Origin: Combretum micranthum
Lineage: Eukaryota > Streptophyta > Magnoliopsida > Myrtales > Combretaceae
Length of the DNA stretch: 64,000 bases
Reading direction: 5' to 3'
Assembly: GCA_024138025.1 (NCBI GenBank)
Contig: JAMXBD010002233.1
Coordinates: forward strand, 157,839 to 221,838
The translations under genes were made by a program, and so were the position numbers. This document shows, in pieces, positions 12,687 to 23,280 of the stretch; position 1 is the first letter of the stretch; every line of letters starts with the position of its first letter. The notes beneath the pieces were generated by a model. It was not told the origin of the DNA. It saw nothing but the letters and a program-made list of their open reading frames with translations, and ran no database searches.

Positions 12687-12809
12687 TTATGGTTTTGCAG
12701 CATTAGGTAAATATAGATTTTTGCAATACAAAAGAATTTCCATCATAGACTTCCAGATCAAATAATTTGATGAGGTTAACTTAATCATTGATCCTGATGA
12801 TTTAGCCAT
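12687..12809 (-). pseudogene. Ty1/copia gag N-terminal fragment
   Basis: From ATG 12809 the minus strand reads MAKSSGSMIKLTSSNYLIWK followed by SMMEILLYCKNLYLP. The 'L..SNYxxWKxxME.LL' pattern is the start of copia gag polyproteins (the UBN2/DUF4219-type N-terminus). Only about 40 codons remain; the pol domains (protease, integrase, RT, RNase H) are absent. It lies about 50 bp downstream of the primer-binding site, as expected. Confidence 0.6.
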
Positions 12810-12860
12810 GGTTGCACTTTCTCTGACAGAAACCCTAGATTTTTTTTTTTTTTTTAACTT

Positions 12861-12875
12861 GGCACTATGATACCA
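12861..12875 (-). other. Probable tRNA-iMet primer-binding site
   Basis: Read on the minus strand this is TGGTATCATAGTGCC, sharing the first eight bases of the usual plant copia PBS (TGGTATCAGAGC). It begins three bases after the end of LTR copy 2, which fixes the element's orientation as minus. Confidence 0.6.
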
Positions 12876-12877
12876 CT

Positions 12878-13276
12878 TATTAGGAAAAGATCCGGTCTTT
12901 TCCTCTTGCCAAACAATCAACAAGATATAAATAAAAAATGTAGGATTGAAATAACACCAGGATTTTTACATGGAAAACCCAATATGGGAAAAACCATGGG
13001 ACCGCCACACACATAAATCTTCCACTATAAAAAATGGGATTACAATTTGCCTCACTAGTTACAGCTAGTGGATTGCTTAATCTCACCAATCAATAGGTGG
13101 AAACAACAACAAACAGATTTTCTCTCTCTAGGTTGTGAGATAGCCTCTCTATGTCTCTCTCTGTAATGTGATAAGACAAAACATGAACGAATAATATAAA
13201 CAAGGAAAACAATTCAAGCAAATGAAGGCTGGCACATTACAAAACAAAGTTGGCGGCTTAGATTGCATGTTGCAAT
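12878..13276 (-). repeat. LTR copy 2 (5' LTR) of the copia remnant
   Basis: A direct repeat of 11912-12325 with about 85% similarity by eye. On the minus strand it ends CCTAATA, then AG, then the PBS. The LTR probably continues rightward to about 13640 through a GC-richer segment (13290-13400, 'ggcggcgtagcc'), but copy 1 is truncated there so the far end cannot be fixed. Confidence 0.65.
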
Positions 13277-13905
13277 TTCAACGTTTTCAACATTACCTGT
13301 ACGCTAGCGGCCTTCTCCTCTACATCGGCGGCGTAGCCTCCCTTAGCCGCGGCTTTGAAGTCAGCCTAGCTTGATGCGTGCTTTCAGCAAAAAAATGCAA
13401 TTTCCACACAATTCAAATGCCGCCCGTGCACTTTTTATGCTGGCAGCTTACATTGTTCCAAGGCCTTGTTTGCATAAAAACTCCTTATTTTTCCACTTTT
13501 CTTCCAAGTATGTACCATATACTTAGGATTTGCTTGTTGTAGACCCATATAAGCTAGATCAACAACCAAATAATTTTCATTCCTTAGTCTTTGCATGGGT
13601 CCAAAATCATATCAATAGCACGAATATTAGGTATGTCTATATAATTCTACAATATTAGGTATATAACTAATGTGAGATTATACGGTCCACTCGATGGGAC
13701 CATTTAAGTTAATTATTCAATCATTAAAATAAATATAATAATTAGAATATTAATTTCTTTACTAGTTTGGACATGGATGAATATGATGTAAACCACAAGA
13801 TAGTTGACGGGACCATAAAATTTCCTATAACTAATATAGAACCTAGAAAAGAATTGATAGAATAATTCCACAATGGAATCCTTCTAATAAAGGATGATTC
13901 AAACT
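13277..13905. other. Probable rest of the 5' LTR, then intergenic DNA
   Basis: 13290-13640 may be the promoter-side part of the copia LTR. The remainder is AT-rich with no gene. Confidence 0.3.
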
Positions 13906-13910
13906 AATGT

Positions 13911-14310
13911 TGTGTTTGGAAACTTTCTTGAAAGCGAAAATCCATAGAATTTGGTGGAAAGAAAAGAGTGGAAATAAAAATAAGTGGAATACTTATTTTA
14001 TGTTTGGTAATTTATGAAGGAAATGGAAGGAGAAGAAGAAAAGAAATAGAGTTAATGATTGACAAAATTACTCTTCTATCTTATTTTAATTCTTCACCTA
14101 GTGAGGAGATAAATGGCATTTCATGCACCGTTCACACTTTTCCATCATTTTCTGCCTGATTTTGGAGAGAAAAGAATGCAGGCAGGAGTAGAAAGTGTTC
14201 ATTTCATTTCCAACGACTTCCTCATATGTCCACATCATCCAAACATAAATTTTCCTCTCACTTCCATCAACTTATGTTTCTTTCCTTCCATTTCCACTAT
14301 TCCAAACACA
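13911..14310. mobile_element. Tourist-like MITE with TGTGTTTGGAA ends
   Basis: The left end TGTGTTTGGAA is matched by ttccaaacaca at the right end (11 bp perfect). The subterminal regions are purine-rich on the left and pyrimidine-rich on the right, as in a long imperfect inverted repeat ('ggtggaaagaaaagagtgg' against 'ccttccatttccac'). About 400 bp with no coding capacity. The target duplication was not resolved. It abuts the RNase H fragment. Confidence 0.55.
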
Positions 14311-14744
14311 GCGTAAACATGGATGCATCCATAAACAGAGATTCATTGTTAGCTATTATTGGTGGAGTTCTTAGTGATGAAAATGGGAATCGGGTGATGA
14401 GATTTGCAAGAAATATTAGCCAAACTAATATAGTAGAACTATGAGAATTGGCTTTTGGCTTGCTAATATGTATTCAATTGAACATAAATAATTTGGAAAT
14501 CAATGTGGATTCACAAGCTATCATCCAACTTTTAAACCTAAATGCAAATGTACATTTCAAATATTATAATGTCTTAAGATTATGCAGGGAAAGGATTTGT
14601 CAATTCTCACAATTCATAATGGTCTACCAGAACAGGAAGACCAACAAAGTAGCTGCTACTTTATGTGCTATAGTAAGTACCATGGAAGATGAAGCTGTTC
14701 TTTTTGACAATCCACTAGGTCATGGTCATATGTACAAAGTTTGC
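14311..14744 (+). pseudogene. RNase H-like domain fragment (non-LTR retrotransposon/RVT_3 type)
   Basis: One frame reads VNMDASIN, then GGVLSDENGNRVMRFARNIS, a TGA at 14442, and continues in the same frame: LNINNLEINVDSQAIIQLLN, then VYQNRKTNKVAATL. This is the order of the RNase H-like domain found at the end of plant LINE polyproteins and related reverse-transcriptase-derived genes: N-D-A-S for the first acidic residue, the E-L-x-A-L helix, the D-S/D-A second acid, and the H/N-R-x-A-N-x-x-A-D end. The stop replaces the Trp expected in the ExxAL helix (TGG to TGA). The final Asp of the 'ADxLA' motif is lost and nothing upstream (RT) remains. A dead fragment. Confidence 0.65.
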
Positions 14745-14791
14745 TAATATATGATCTTTTGCCCTATGGAAGTTATGGGGATATTCAGAGA

Positions 14792-15121
14792 TAATGACAA
14801 AAACAGTACTTGAATTTTTGCAAAAAGAATAATTAGGTATCTCAAGTTTGGTTTTGAATAATTTGGTACCTGGACAAAATTTTTGTTGACTTTTTTCACA
14901 CCAAAAGTTTCATTTTGACAATTTTGGTACCTAAACAAACTTTTTGTAGATTTTTTTCATACCTTATCTTACTTACTTCAAGTATGAAAATAATCAATGA
15001 AAATTTTGTTCAGGTACCAAAATTATCAAAATCAAATTTCATGTATGAAAAAAGTCAACGAAAACTTTGCTCAATACTAATTGTTCTTTTTACGAAAGTT
15101 CAAGTAATATTTTCACCATTA
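14792..15121. mobile_element. Foldback element, 330 bp, nearly all inverted repeat
   Basis: The two halves are reverse complements over most of their length. 'taatgacaaaaacagtacttgaa' at the left pairs with the reverse complement of 'ttcaagtaatattttcaccatta' at the right. Inner blocks such as 'attttgacaattttggtacc' pair with 'ggtaccaaaattatcaaaat'. Each arm itself holds two copies of a 'ggtacctgaacaaaatttt...gttgactttttcatac' unit. No coding. The RNA would form one long hairpin. Confidence 0.65.
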
Positions 15122-15951
15122 GCCCGGATATTAATGCATCAAGTGAAGATGCGCATATGTCAAATGGGCAGCACTGGTTATAATGGTGAATATTTTTTGT
15201 TTTTTGAGTTAGTGGGGGTTTTAGTAATGCTGCACATGTTTCTGGGGAAGTACTTGTTTCAACTGATGTATATATCATTGTACATGGTTGCTATCTAATG
15301 AAATGTCTTATTGACAAATAAATAAAATAAAATAAAAATAAAAAATAAAGCCAAGTACATAAAGATCAATTTACAATTAGGTTTTTTTTTTAAATAGAGC
15401 TAACCCTCTTATGATGATAATTGGAGTGGGATGTTGGTCTATATGAAGCTTTGGCCGCGAGTTTAGTAGTTTAGTATTTGTTCCAGGGTGTCCCGAAACA
15501 TGGACTTAACTGCTACTTTGAAAATGTAGGGTACACTCATGAAAGTCCTTAAACCGTGTATCTTGTTTCGAAAAGTCAGGATCAAACTCTTCTTTTGGCT
15601 GTGATTGGGCCCTGCAGTTGTAGAACCTGGTGCAAGGGGCTTGTAAACATCTCTCTTGTGTCATTCTCTATTGGACTTTCGCACTGGGACTTGAAACTGC
15701 ATTTGTTTATCCTATCATGCATAATATCAATGTGATTTTCTAAAAGGTCAACTTTGTATACATAAAAAATGTGACTAGATGTTACATACAAATTGGGCAT
15801 TGCAATTAACTTGACATACAGAAACTGAACATCACCCATGCTGCCACATTTTTTCTATGTACAGCTTCAAAAAACAAGTAAAAAATAAGCATCTGCTCAA
15901 AAGGATGGTGTGCAATGCCATGAAGCAATCTCTTTACAAGATGGAAAATTT
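15122..15951. other. Intergenic DNA and probable PPR 3' UTR
   Basis: No gene is seen. The part next to 15951 is probably the 3' untranslated region of the PPR gene. 15320-15345 is an (AAATA)n-like simple repeat. Confidence 0.4.
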
Positions 15952-18648
15952 TCAATTCAGAACCACCATCCTGAATGAATTAACACACGCCCCGAAAATC
16001 TTGTTCTGGAGTTCATGCTGCTTCCTGCAAAGCAGTTGTTTTGTCTTATAGCCGTAGAGTACAGATTTAGCAGCATTCAAGTTGGTCTGCGATGAGATTA
16101 CAAAACCTTTAATACTTCTGGGAGGAGGAGAGCCGTTTTTGTTGGATATGAGAGGGCTTGTTATCTCCAAAGGGTCTGCATATGAAGCAGGAAGAACCCT
16201 CTTCTGGTAGATCCTCTCCAAGCTTTCCATTGCTATGCCTCCGCTCTTCGTATTTGGTCTACTGTAACGGTTGCTCTTGTAACTGTTTACAAGTCTTTTG
16301 GCCTCACTCACTACACCAATAGCATGCCATGCATCAGCAGCCAGCTGGATAGTACTTGTCTCAGGATAGATGTCTTTGTCTTCCATTTCATGGAGCATGT
16401 TTTCAGCTTTCCAAGGTTGTTTTGCTTCTCCATATCCCCATATAATGGTCTCGAATGTCTTCAAATTCGGCTTGATGCCTGCTTCACACATGTTGTTGTA
16501 TACCTCATGGCATGTTCCATTTTGCCGACTGTGCACCAAGCACTGATGATAGTTGTAAAGATCACAACATTTGGATAGACTTTGTATTTTGCCATGGAAA
16601 TCAGAACCGATTCAGCCTTCTCTGGTTCTCCAGCCGTGCATAGCCTTTGCAAGGATGCTGAAAGCGTGTAGGTCAGGTTCTATGCCTGCCTTCACCATGT
16701 CATTGAAAATTTCTTGGCACTTCTCCATGAGACCTGCTGAACTCCATGCATTCATGATAGTACTGAATGTTATCACATCTGGCTTGACCCCATATTCTTC
16801 CATTAAAGTCAAAGCTAAAAGAAAAATTCAGACCGTAGATAAGCATAGAGTGGAAAATCCTAGAACCTAGAGTGGTCACGCATTCATGCAAGAACTTTAG
16901 CATTCCTCAGTCTAGTCAGGAGATACTGCGATATGCTTGCTTGAACAAAGTAAGTATTGTTATGGTAGGTGCTGAAATCAAGAGATCTAAAAGCTTAACC
17001 TTAAACATTTTGTGTGTGTTTTGTATTCATTAATTGATATTCTGTTTTACTTGTGGGCTGTGACTTTGACTAAAATCCATCAAGTGAGTAACTAAATTAA
17101 ATAGTATTTGAATGTGGATACAGAGATTTAAACTTACAACTTCCTCCTCTGATGGCATGTTAAAAGCTAGCACAACATAATCTAACAGCTTAATTGTATG
17201 ATTGGTGTATACTTCGTATTTGTTAGTTGACAGGTACAACTAGTTGCAATTTTTTTATTTTTTGGGTGTAATCTGACACACAGGATTTTAAATCTAATCA
17301 GAAAGAAGAGGCTGTAAATGGGTATCATTTTCTTATATCTATAAAGTTCAATGGAAGATGCATCTATTTATCCACGTAACTCATGGTACCTTTTATTTTC
17401 AAATCATTAGATACAAACTCAAACAACAAGAGAGAAAACATTGGCAGTATCCAAAATTTCTATAGACACTTACCTCATCCACGCCATTGGTATCAGTAAT
17501 GTCCAGAAATCCTTTAATAAGTGAGTTGAATACAACAAGATTCGGATGCACCCCGAGATCTTTCATCCTCTGAACAAACCTCATAGCATCAGCCATTTTG
17601 CCTTCTTTACAATAACCGCTAATAATGATCCCACAGGTCCGCTCGTTTGGTGCCACTTTGTTATTTTGCATCTCAAGTATCATCCCCTCAGCCCTGCTTG
17701 TCTCTCCATTTTGAGCATAAGCTCGTGTCAGCGTGTTGAAAGTGACAACATCAGGGTGGATGCCAGCTCCTAGCATCTTATATACTATGTTCCATGCTTC
17801 TGTAATATTTCTCTTGTTACACCATGCACGAATAAGAATGTTGAATGTTCTATCATTGGGTTTGACGCACTCTTCTTCTTTCATCAGCTCTAGAAGCTTC
17901 AAAGATTCTTCAGGCTTACTGGCGATTCCATACCCTTTGATAAGAGTGTTCAAAGTACTAGTTGTGGGCTTACATCCACTATCCTTCATCTTTTGAAATA
18001 TCTCCACAGCTTCATTTATCTTTCCAGCTTCTGACAAAGCATTGATCACAGCATTAAAGAAGATGACGTCAGGCTTCAAACCATTCTCTTCCACCTCTGT
18101 GATGAGAGAAGTGATTGATTCAAAACGCTTTTGGAGTGAAAAGGCAGCCAGGAGAGTAGTATATGTTATAAGGGTTGGTCGGTGACCTTCCTCAACTAAA
18201 CTATTGAATATGGAATTTGCTTCTTGAGGCTTTTTCTTCTCGATCAAAATGTTCATTAGTTTTGTTCTTGAACGAACTGTTCTACAACTGTTGTTGTTCA
18301 AGCAAATAAGGCAGCAGGATTGACTTTGCAGACTTGCAGAAGTTGAAATGAACTCATCATCGCCATGCATAATATGTTCCTACAAAGGTATTTCAGTAAA
18401 ATCATATCGCAGTTGACAAGGAATCAAACAAGATAGAGGGAAAATAATTTGTAGTTCTAGTTAAAATAAGTAGCACCCCTGAATTTCTGTGCAAGACTGT
18501 TCATTGTACTTTCATTCACTTGATGAGGTAAAATAGCTGATGAGAATGAAGAAAGGGGAGAAACAAGTGTATAAGAGAGTTATACCATGATTGGTGATGC
18601 ATCAAATTTGTTATTCCGTGTGATAGTTCCTTCTTGCTGCTTGCCCAT
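15952..18648 (-). CDS. P-class pentatricopeptide repeat protein, At5g25630/At5g21222-like, with frameshifts
   Basis: PPR proteins bind RNA in mitochondria or chloroplasts; this one's target is unknown and its short N-terminus shows no clear transit peptide. Exons: 18648-18586 ([13 protein letters not shown]..., donor atg|gtataa); 18379-about 17474 (acceptor tttgtag); 16814-15952. Twelve 35-residue P-type motifs follow one another, e.g. [20 protein letters not shown] and [20 protein letters not shown], without an E, DYW or SMR tail. It most resembles At5g25630 from memory. Exon 3 is broken by three one-base losses: near 16644 (AAAGGC, AAGGGC expected), 16634 (CGGCTGG, CGGGCTGG expected) and 16503 (AGGTAT, AGGGTAT expected). 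Repairing each restores homology on both sides. The exon 2/3 junction is also one base short. Either a young pseudogene or an intact gene with sequence errors. Confidence 0.8.
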
Positions 18649-20440
18649 GATAAAATGGTTCCTAGCTTGTATCTTATCTTCACACCTGCAAATCCTTTCT
18701 ACCAGCTGCTAGCATTCTGACTCCTAGGCTATCAAACACGCATGCTAAGCTATGCTTTGGAAAAGATGACCATGGTGCAGCCAGAAAACTAGTCTTCAAA
18801 AATCAACCCCATCATCGCAATTTTGCTTATAATGCTTCAGATGATTATCCTCTTAATAAGACCTGAAACAAATATACACAGCAATCAGTCAACTGACACT
18901 GCCATTGAATAATTTGCTTTAAATGCCCGTAGCAGAATCAATAATATCACTTAGAAGTTTAGCCTATCTTTACCCAGAGCAATTCATAACCTTGTTACCT
19001 GGACTCTTTGGTTTCCCTAGCTACACCCCTCTGGACACTTTGAAAATGAGCGAGATTGAAGGAGACAACACGGTTATATCAAAGGAAATCAAAGAGTCCA
19101 GGTAGCAAATATCATAATCAATGACAGTAAATGCAAAGTGGTGATATAGAAGACTCAGCATATCATGTTGAACCGTTATAATTTTTAGCTCTTTTGAACT
19201 GTTGGCAATTAGAGGTGAAATATGCTAAAGATCCATTCCAAGAAAGCCACAACAAATTTATTAGATTGAAAGCCAAAGAAAAACATTTTTGTTTTTATTC
19301 CTTTCCTTCTCCTATATCTCCCATGTGTATACTTCATTAATTTGGCAACACAGCAATTTCATATTTGATGGCAGAAACAGCAGTCTGTCCATTGTTCAGC
19401 AAATTGGTTTAAAAATTATACATTGTGTAAATATCATGTTACTAACTTGTTTAAAAGGAGGAAAAGCAAAATATATATCTAAGCGAAGCTAAAGGAATGA
19501 TAAATGCAACCATTTAAGAAATTGTTCCGAATCCTCTGTTCAGAGAGAGATTATTAAATACTCAACAAATGAAGCAAATAACCTCCTTCCGACTCAATTA
19601 TTTCGCAGATATATAGAGTTGTACTCAAATCAGCTTATTCCAATGCTCTCATTCTCAAGCCTTTTGTTTAAATTGATGAAACCCCAAAAATATATATTAT
19701 ATATATTGATCATGAACCCATCAATGCCAAACTTCAAAGCCAAAGCACGCAATTAAGACACCATTCCTTTCACTACACAAAAGCAGATTGTCAATTGGCA
19801 ATTTAATTATTACCACAGAAACAGTCTTAATTATTTTTCCTAAATCAAGATAACCATATATTGAAGTCTAAATGATGTTATATACATTTAACATTTATAT
19901 AGCACAACTTGCCAACAAGACACAACAAAACAAAACACAGGTTCTCAAGAGTTAAAATCCATTCATACCCAACAAAACACAGGTTCTCAAGAGCTAAAAT
20001 CACCAAACAAAAACAGGATACCAAATTTTCCAGATATATTACTCGATCTTTCGCGGGTGTTATTCCAAATTTAACAAGTGAAATTCAATATTTTGACACT
20101 GTCCCAAAATTAAAAATGCAATGGTGTTCCAGTTTCATCAATGTTAAGAAACTTAAAGTTTCACTAATACTTGCTATATCCACCTGAAAAATCAGCAAGC
20201 ATTAGATATAGAGAGAATTGATATAGTTCAATGTTGAAGGAATAGAAGTGGAAGTACCAGTCATGTTGCGAAGTTGAAGATGAAGTGCTTGCATGAAATG
20301 AACAAGGTATATGGTGATACAAGAAAAAAAAAAAAAAAAAATGTTTGTCGTGTAGTGTCGTGTGATTTGTGTTCTTAGATCCACTAGAGATTCTTATCCA
20401 CAAGTTTTATCAGAACAGATTTTTGGATAAATTTTATTGG
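18649..20440 (-). other. Upstream region and probable 5' UTR exons of the PPR gene
   Basis: Minus-strand splice signals suggest a spliced leader: acceptor ggatttgcag|gtgtgaag just before the ATG exon (about 18687), acceptor tttgtttcag|gtctta (about 18863), acceptor gatttttcag|gtggat (about 20187), and donor catgactg|gtactt (about 20256). A first exon near 20257-20440 would place the promoter above 20440. No other gene is seen. All inferred from splice signals. Confidence 0.35.
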
Positions 20441-21765
20441 TTCGTAAAATCGTCGTGGAAAATAGTAATGCACATGAATTTAATAATTCGGAGGTCCTAG
20501 ATGTTCCACGGCAGATTTGTGTCTAAGGTTGAAGGGAAGACACAATTAGTCATGTCACCCATTGTTTTTCCTTAAAAAAGGAAAATAATTATAATAAATA
20601 ATTTAATAGCTTAAGAAATAAAAAGGAGAAAAAGCTTTACGGACAGGCGATGGAATGAGCGGGTAAAATTATCATACATTTTATTCTATTTAATCGGACA
20701 AAATTTAGTTGATTTGAAGGTTATAAGTTGGTCTATATTTACATTATATTATTAGTTATAATTTTTAAATTCTAAAAAATATAAATAAATAACAAAAAGA
20801 ACAAAACTTATGGTAAGAGGTGAGTTAGACGTGGAACTTGAAAACCTTTACTCAAAAGTATCTTTATCTTTAGGCTGCTCAAGGAGTTGTTTAAACTATC
20901 AACATCTAAAGCAACTCTCCTTATTAAATAATTCTCTACTTTATTTCTGGTTACTTAAGAAAGTTACTTATCCTTTTTTTTTTGTTTTTTTTTTAATTTT
21001 TGTGGGTTTCATTTTATTTTATTATCTTAGAATAATGTTTATATTTAAGATTAATTAAGTGCGAAAGAACCAATGAGAGGAGGAGCAAGATGACTGTTTT
21101 TTTATAAAACTTAAATAAATATGAAAGAACTAATTAGAGGAGGCGTGAGAGGGTTATTTGCCTAAGCAGCTTTAGTTGCTAGATAACCCAACAAACAACT
21201 CACTTCATTGCTCAAACATCTACTACATCGCCTATTTTCCTTGAAATTTTCATCAAGTACTTAGAATAAAGATGCTCTAATATAAAGACAAATACTATTG
21301 TAAGTGTAATATCTTACCAATTTTGTATCAATTTATCTTAAGGGATGCGTCCGTTTATGAATGGAAGAAATCAAGGTAAACATTCATAATTTGTTTTTTT
21401 TCCTCATTAGAGTAAAAAAGCGAATTCAGTTGGAGACTATACTAACACTAATCTATAAGGTCATTGGCTTAAAATTTATTTATAAAAAAGAAAAGCTATA
21501 TTTGAGTTTAAAAATATTTAATGATGATTACAAATTTAGGGAATAAACAACATTGAAGCATCTAAATCCATTATTTTCTTTTTCAACATTAAAAATATAG
21601 GTAAAAAGTAGTGTAAGTGTTAATAGCTTTTTTGTTAATTACCTTATTTTTAAAATCATCTATTTAGTACCCAATCTTCTTACCATTGTTGGTACTTAGT
21701 TAACTCTAGTAGTCACCATTAAATGATGTGCATTATGGATCAATAAAACCATGACACTTGTCTAA
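20441..21765. other. AT-rich intergenic DNA
   Basis: Contains the likely PPR promoter at its left edge. Otherwise low-complexity A/T-rich sequence; short open frames here have no recognisable motif. Confidence 0.4.
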
Positions 21766-22000
21766 GGTCTGTTTGGATGGTTTGTTTTTCATTTGTATCT
21801 GTATCTGTATCTGTATTAAAATAATATATGTAAATATATATAATTTACATTTGTATTTTATCTATAATTAATCTATTTGATCTTTTTTTAGAACTGCCAA
21901 CTTTTTTCTATTTATATCTATTTTTAGATAAATAATTTGTTAGAAAAAAAAAGTTTAAAAAAATGTCTATATCTACTAGAAAAAGCTAGCCAAACAGATT
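21766..22000. mobile_element. Small MITE with 'ctgtttgg' ends
   Basis: The left ggtctgtttggatggtttg and the right agccaaacagattgc form an inverted pair with a perfect 'ctgtttgg/ccaaacag' core. The inside holds '(atctgt)n' and AT-rich sequence. A related, more decayed sequence in inverted orientation lies at about 30370-30545. No coding. Confidence 0.45.
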
Positions 22001-22157
22001 GCATATAGAAGTACAGTGCCACGTGTTAATAAAAACGGTTTAAAATAAAAAAGAATTATTAATTAATAAATCCAAAATTACATCAAACTAAAGAACAAAG
22101 GCATATAATTATCTTTAACATTTCTTATGAAAAATTACAAATAAAAAAAATCTCTAC

Positions 22158-22166
22158 TTTTTGCAT
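22158..22166. repeat. Left 9-bp target site duplication of the MULE
   Basis: tttttgcat, matching tttgtgcat at 28686-28694 in 8 of 9 bases. Nine base pairs is the Mutator hallmark. Confidence 0.8.
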
Positions 22167-22316
22167 GGGGAAAGGAAAAAAATATTAGTGTTTTTAAAAA
22201 AAAATTATAAATTTGTTATCGATATTAAAATAATCCGATTTTAGGCAACTTGACCTCGTATCTTGAAAAGACGAGGTCAGGTCTAGTATGACCTTATCTC
22301 TTCGAGAGATGAGGTT
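22167..22316 (+). repeat. MULE left terminal inverted repeat
   Basis: Matches the reverse complement of 28535-28685 at about 85% by eye. Shared blocks include ggaaaggaaaaaaatattag, caaaataatcc-like sequence, and gacctcgt...gacgaggtc. The repeat covers a terminal 85 bp and the first two hairpin units. Confidence 0.8.
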
Positions 22317-22426
22317 GTGCCGCATCGTACCTCGTCTCTTTGAGAGAGAGTTGTACCGCATCTACCTTGTCTCTTCGAGAGACAAGGTTGTGCCGCGTCC
22401 TACCTTGTCTCTTCAAGAGAGGAGGT
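22252..22426 (+). repeat. Tandem array of five hairpin units, left MULE end
   Basis: Five palindromes of the form ACCTCGTCTCTTCGAGAGACGAGGT lie at 22252-22278, 22290-22316, 22329-22353, 22364-22388 and 22402-22426, with starts 38, 38, 35 and 38 bp apart. Spacers are similar (tgtgccgcrtc). Each has a roughly 11-bp stem and a tiny loop. Many stem differences are compensated or G-T tolerant (accttgtctc/gagacaaggt). Confidence 0.85.
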
Positions 22427-23280
22427 TTGCTAGTCTAAAATCTCACCAGACCTCCTTCTTCCCTATTCCCTCTTCCTCCCCGCTGCTACGAATTACAAAA
22501 CCCTAAGCCCCAATTTCAAAATTTTTAACCCCAATTCCAAATTTGTTGTCGATTAGGCGCAATTAGCTTCGTCAACTTATGATTTTGGATCACCCGACAT
22601 TGAAGAAGAAACAATTTGGTGGAGAAGAGTGGCGTTGGCACAAGAAAGGAGGAGAACAACAAACGGTGATAATTTATGGTATGAGTCTATAATTTTCGAA
22701 AATTTTGTTGAATTATTGGTGCTACATTATTGAATATTCGTTGTGTGTATTGTGGGAATATTGGATGTTGTAATATTCTGAAATTTTGCAATTTTTTTTA
22801 ATTATAAACGTTAAATTGTCGAATATTGATTGTGTGAAATGTGCGCATATTGGTTGTTGTACGCAAAGTTCAATTAAAGTGATACAAATAAAATATAATT
22901 TATTAGAAATCGGTAATTTATAACAAAAATCAACATTTAAAATTATAATTTATTAGAAATTAGTAATTTTAATTTTATATAAATTAAATTATAAATAAGT
23001 GATTGAAATCAACATTTAAAATTTTACGTGAAAGGAGAAATTAACTTTATATAAAGTCATACAAATAAGTAGATTATAAATTAGTAATATTAATTTTAAG
23101 TTTAAAAATAAAGTTATATCATTCACTTCTTTTGCTGATTTTGTTAATACATCATGTCAATATACTATTAGAAGACCGAGTTATATATAGTAGCATTAGG
23201 AGTTATGTTAAATAAAAAAAGGACTTCAATTCATAAGTGTGAAGTTGCAAATTTCATACATTCAAATTATTTTTGATGAG
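22427..23280 (+). other. MULE 5' region
   Basis: Leader between the hairpin array and the transposase frame. The start is C/T-rich with 'aaccctaagcccc', like a plant 5' leader. The rest is AT-rich with no coding I can recognise. Confidence 0.4.

Noticed and set aside
16700..16903. 67-codon minus-strand frame running through the PPR exon 3 acceptor
   Set aside because: It is the out-of-frame reading of the PPR exon plus intron sequence.
17546..17996. Plus-strand open frames of 75-87 codons
   Set aside because: Antisense shadows of the PPR exon; the 35-residue repeat on the minus strand keeps the other strand open.
22252..22426. CRISPR-like array or bacterial-type terminators
   Set aside because: The regular repeats are palindromes inside the terminal inverted repeats of a plant transposon; there are no unique spacers and the context is eukaryotic.
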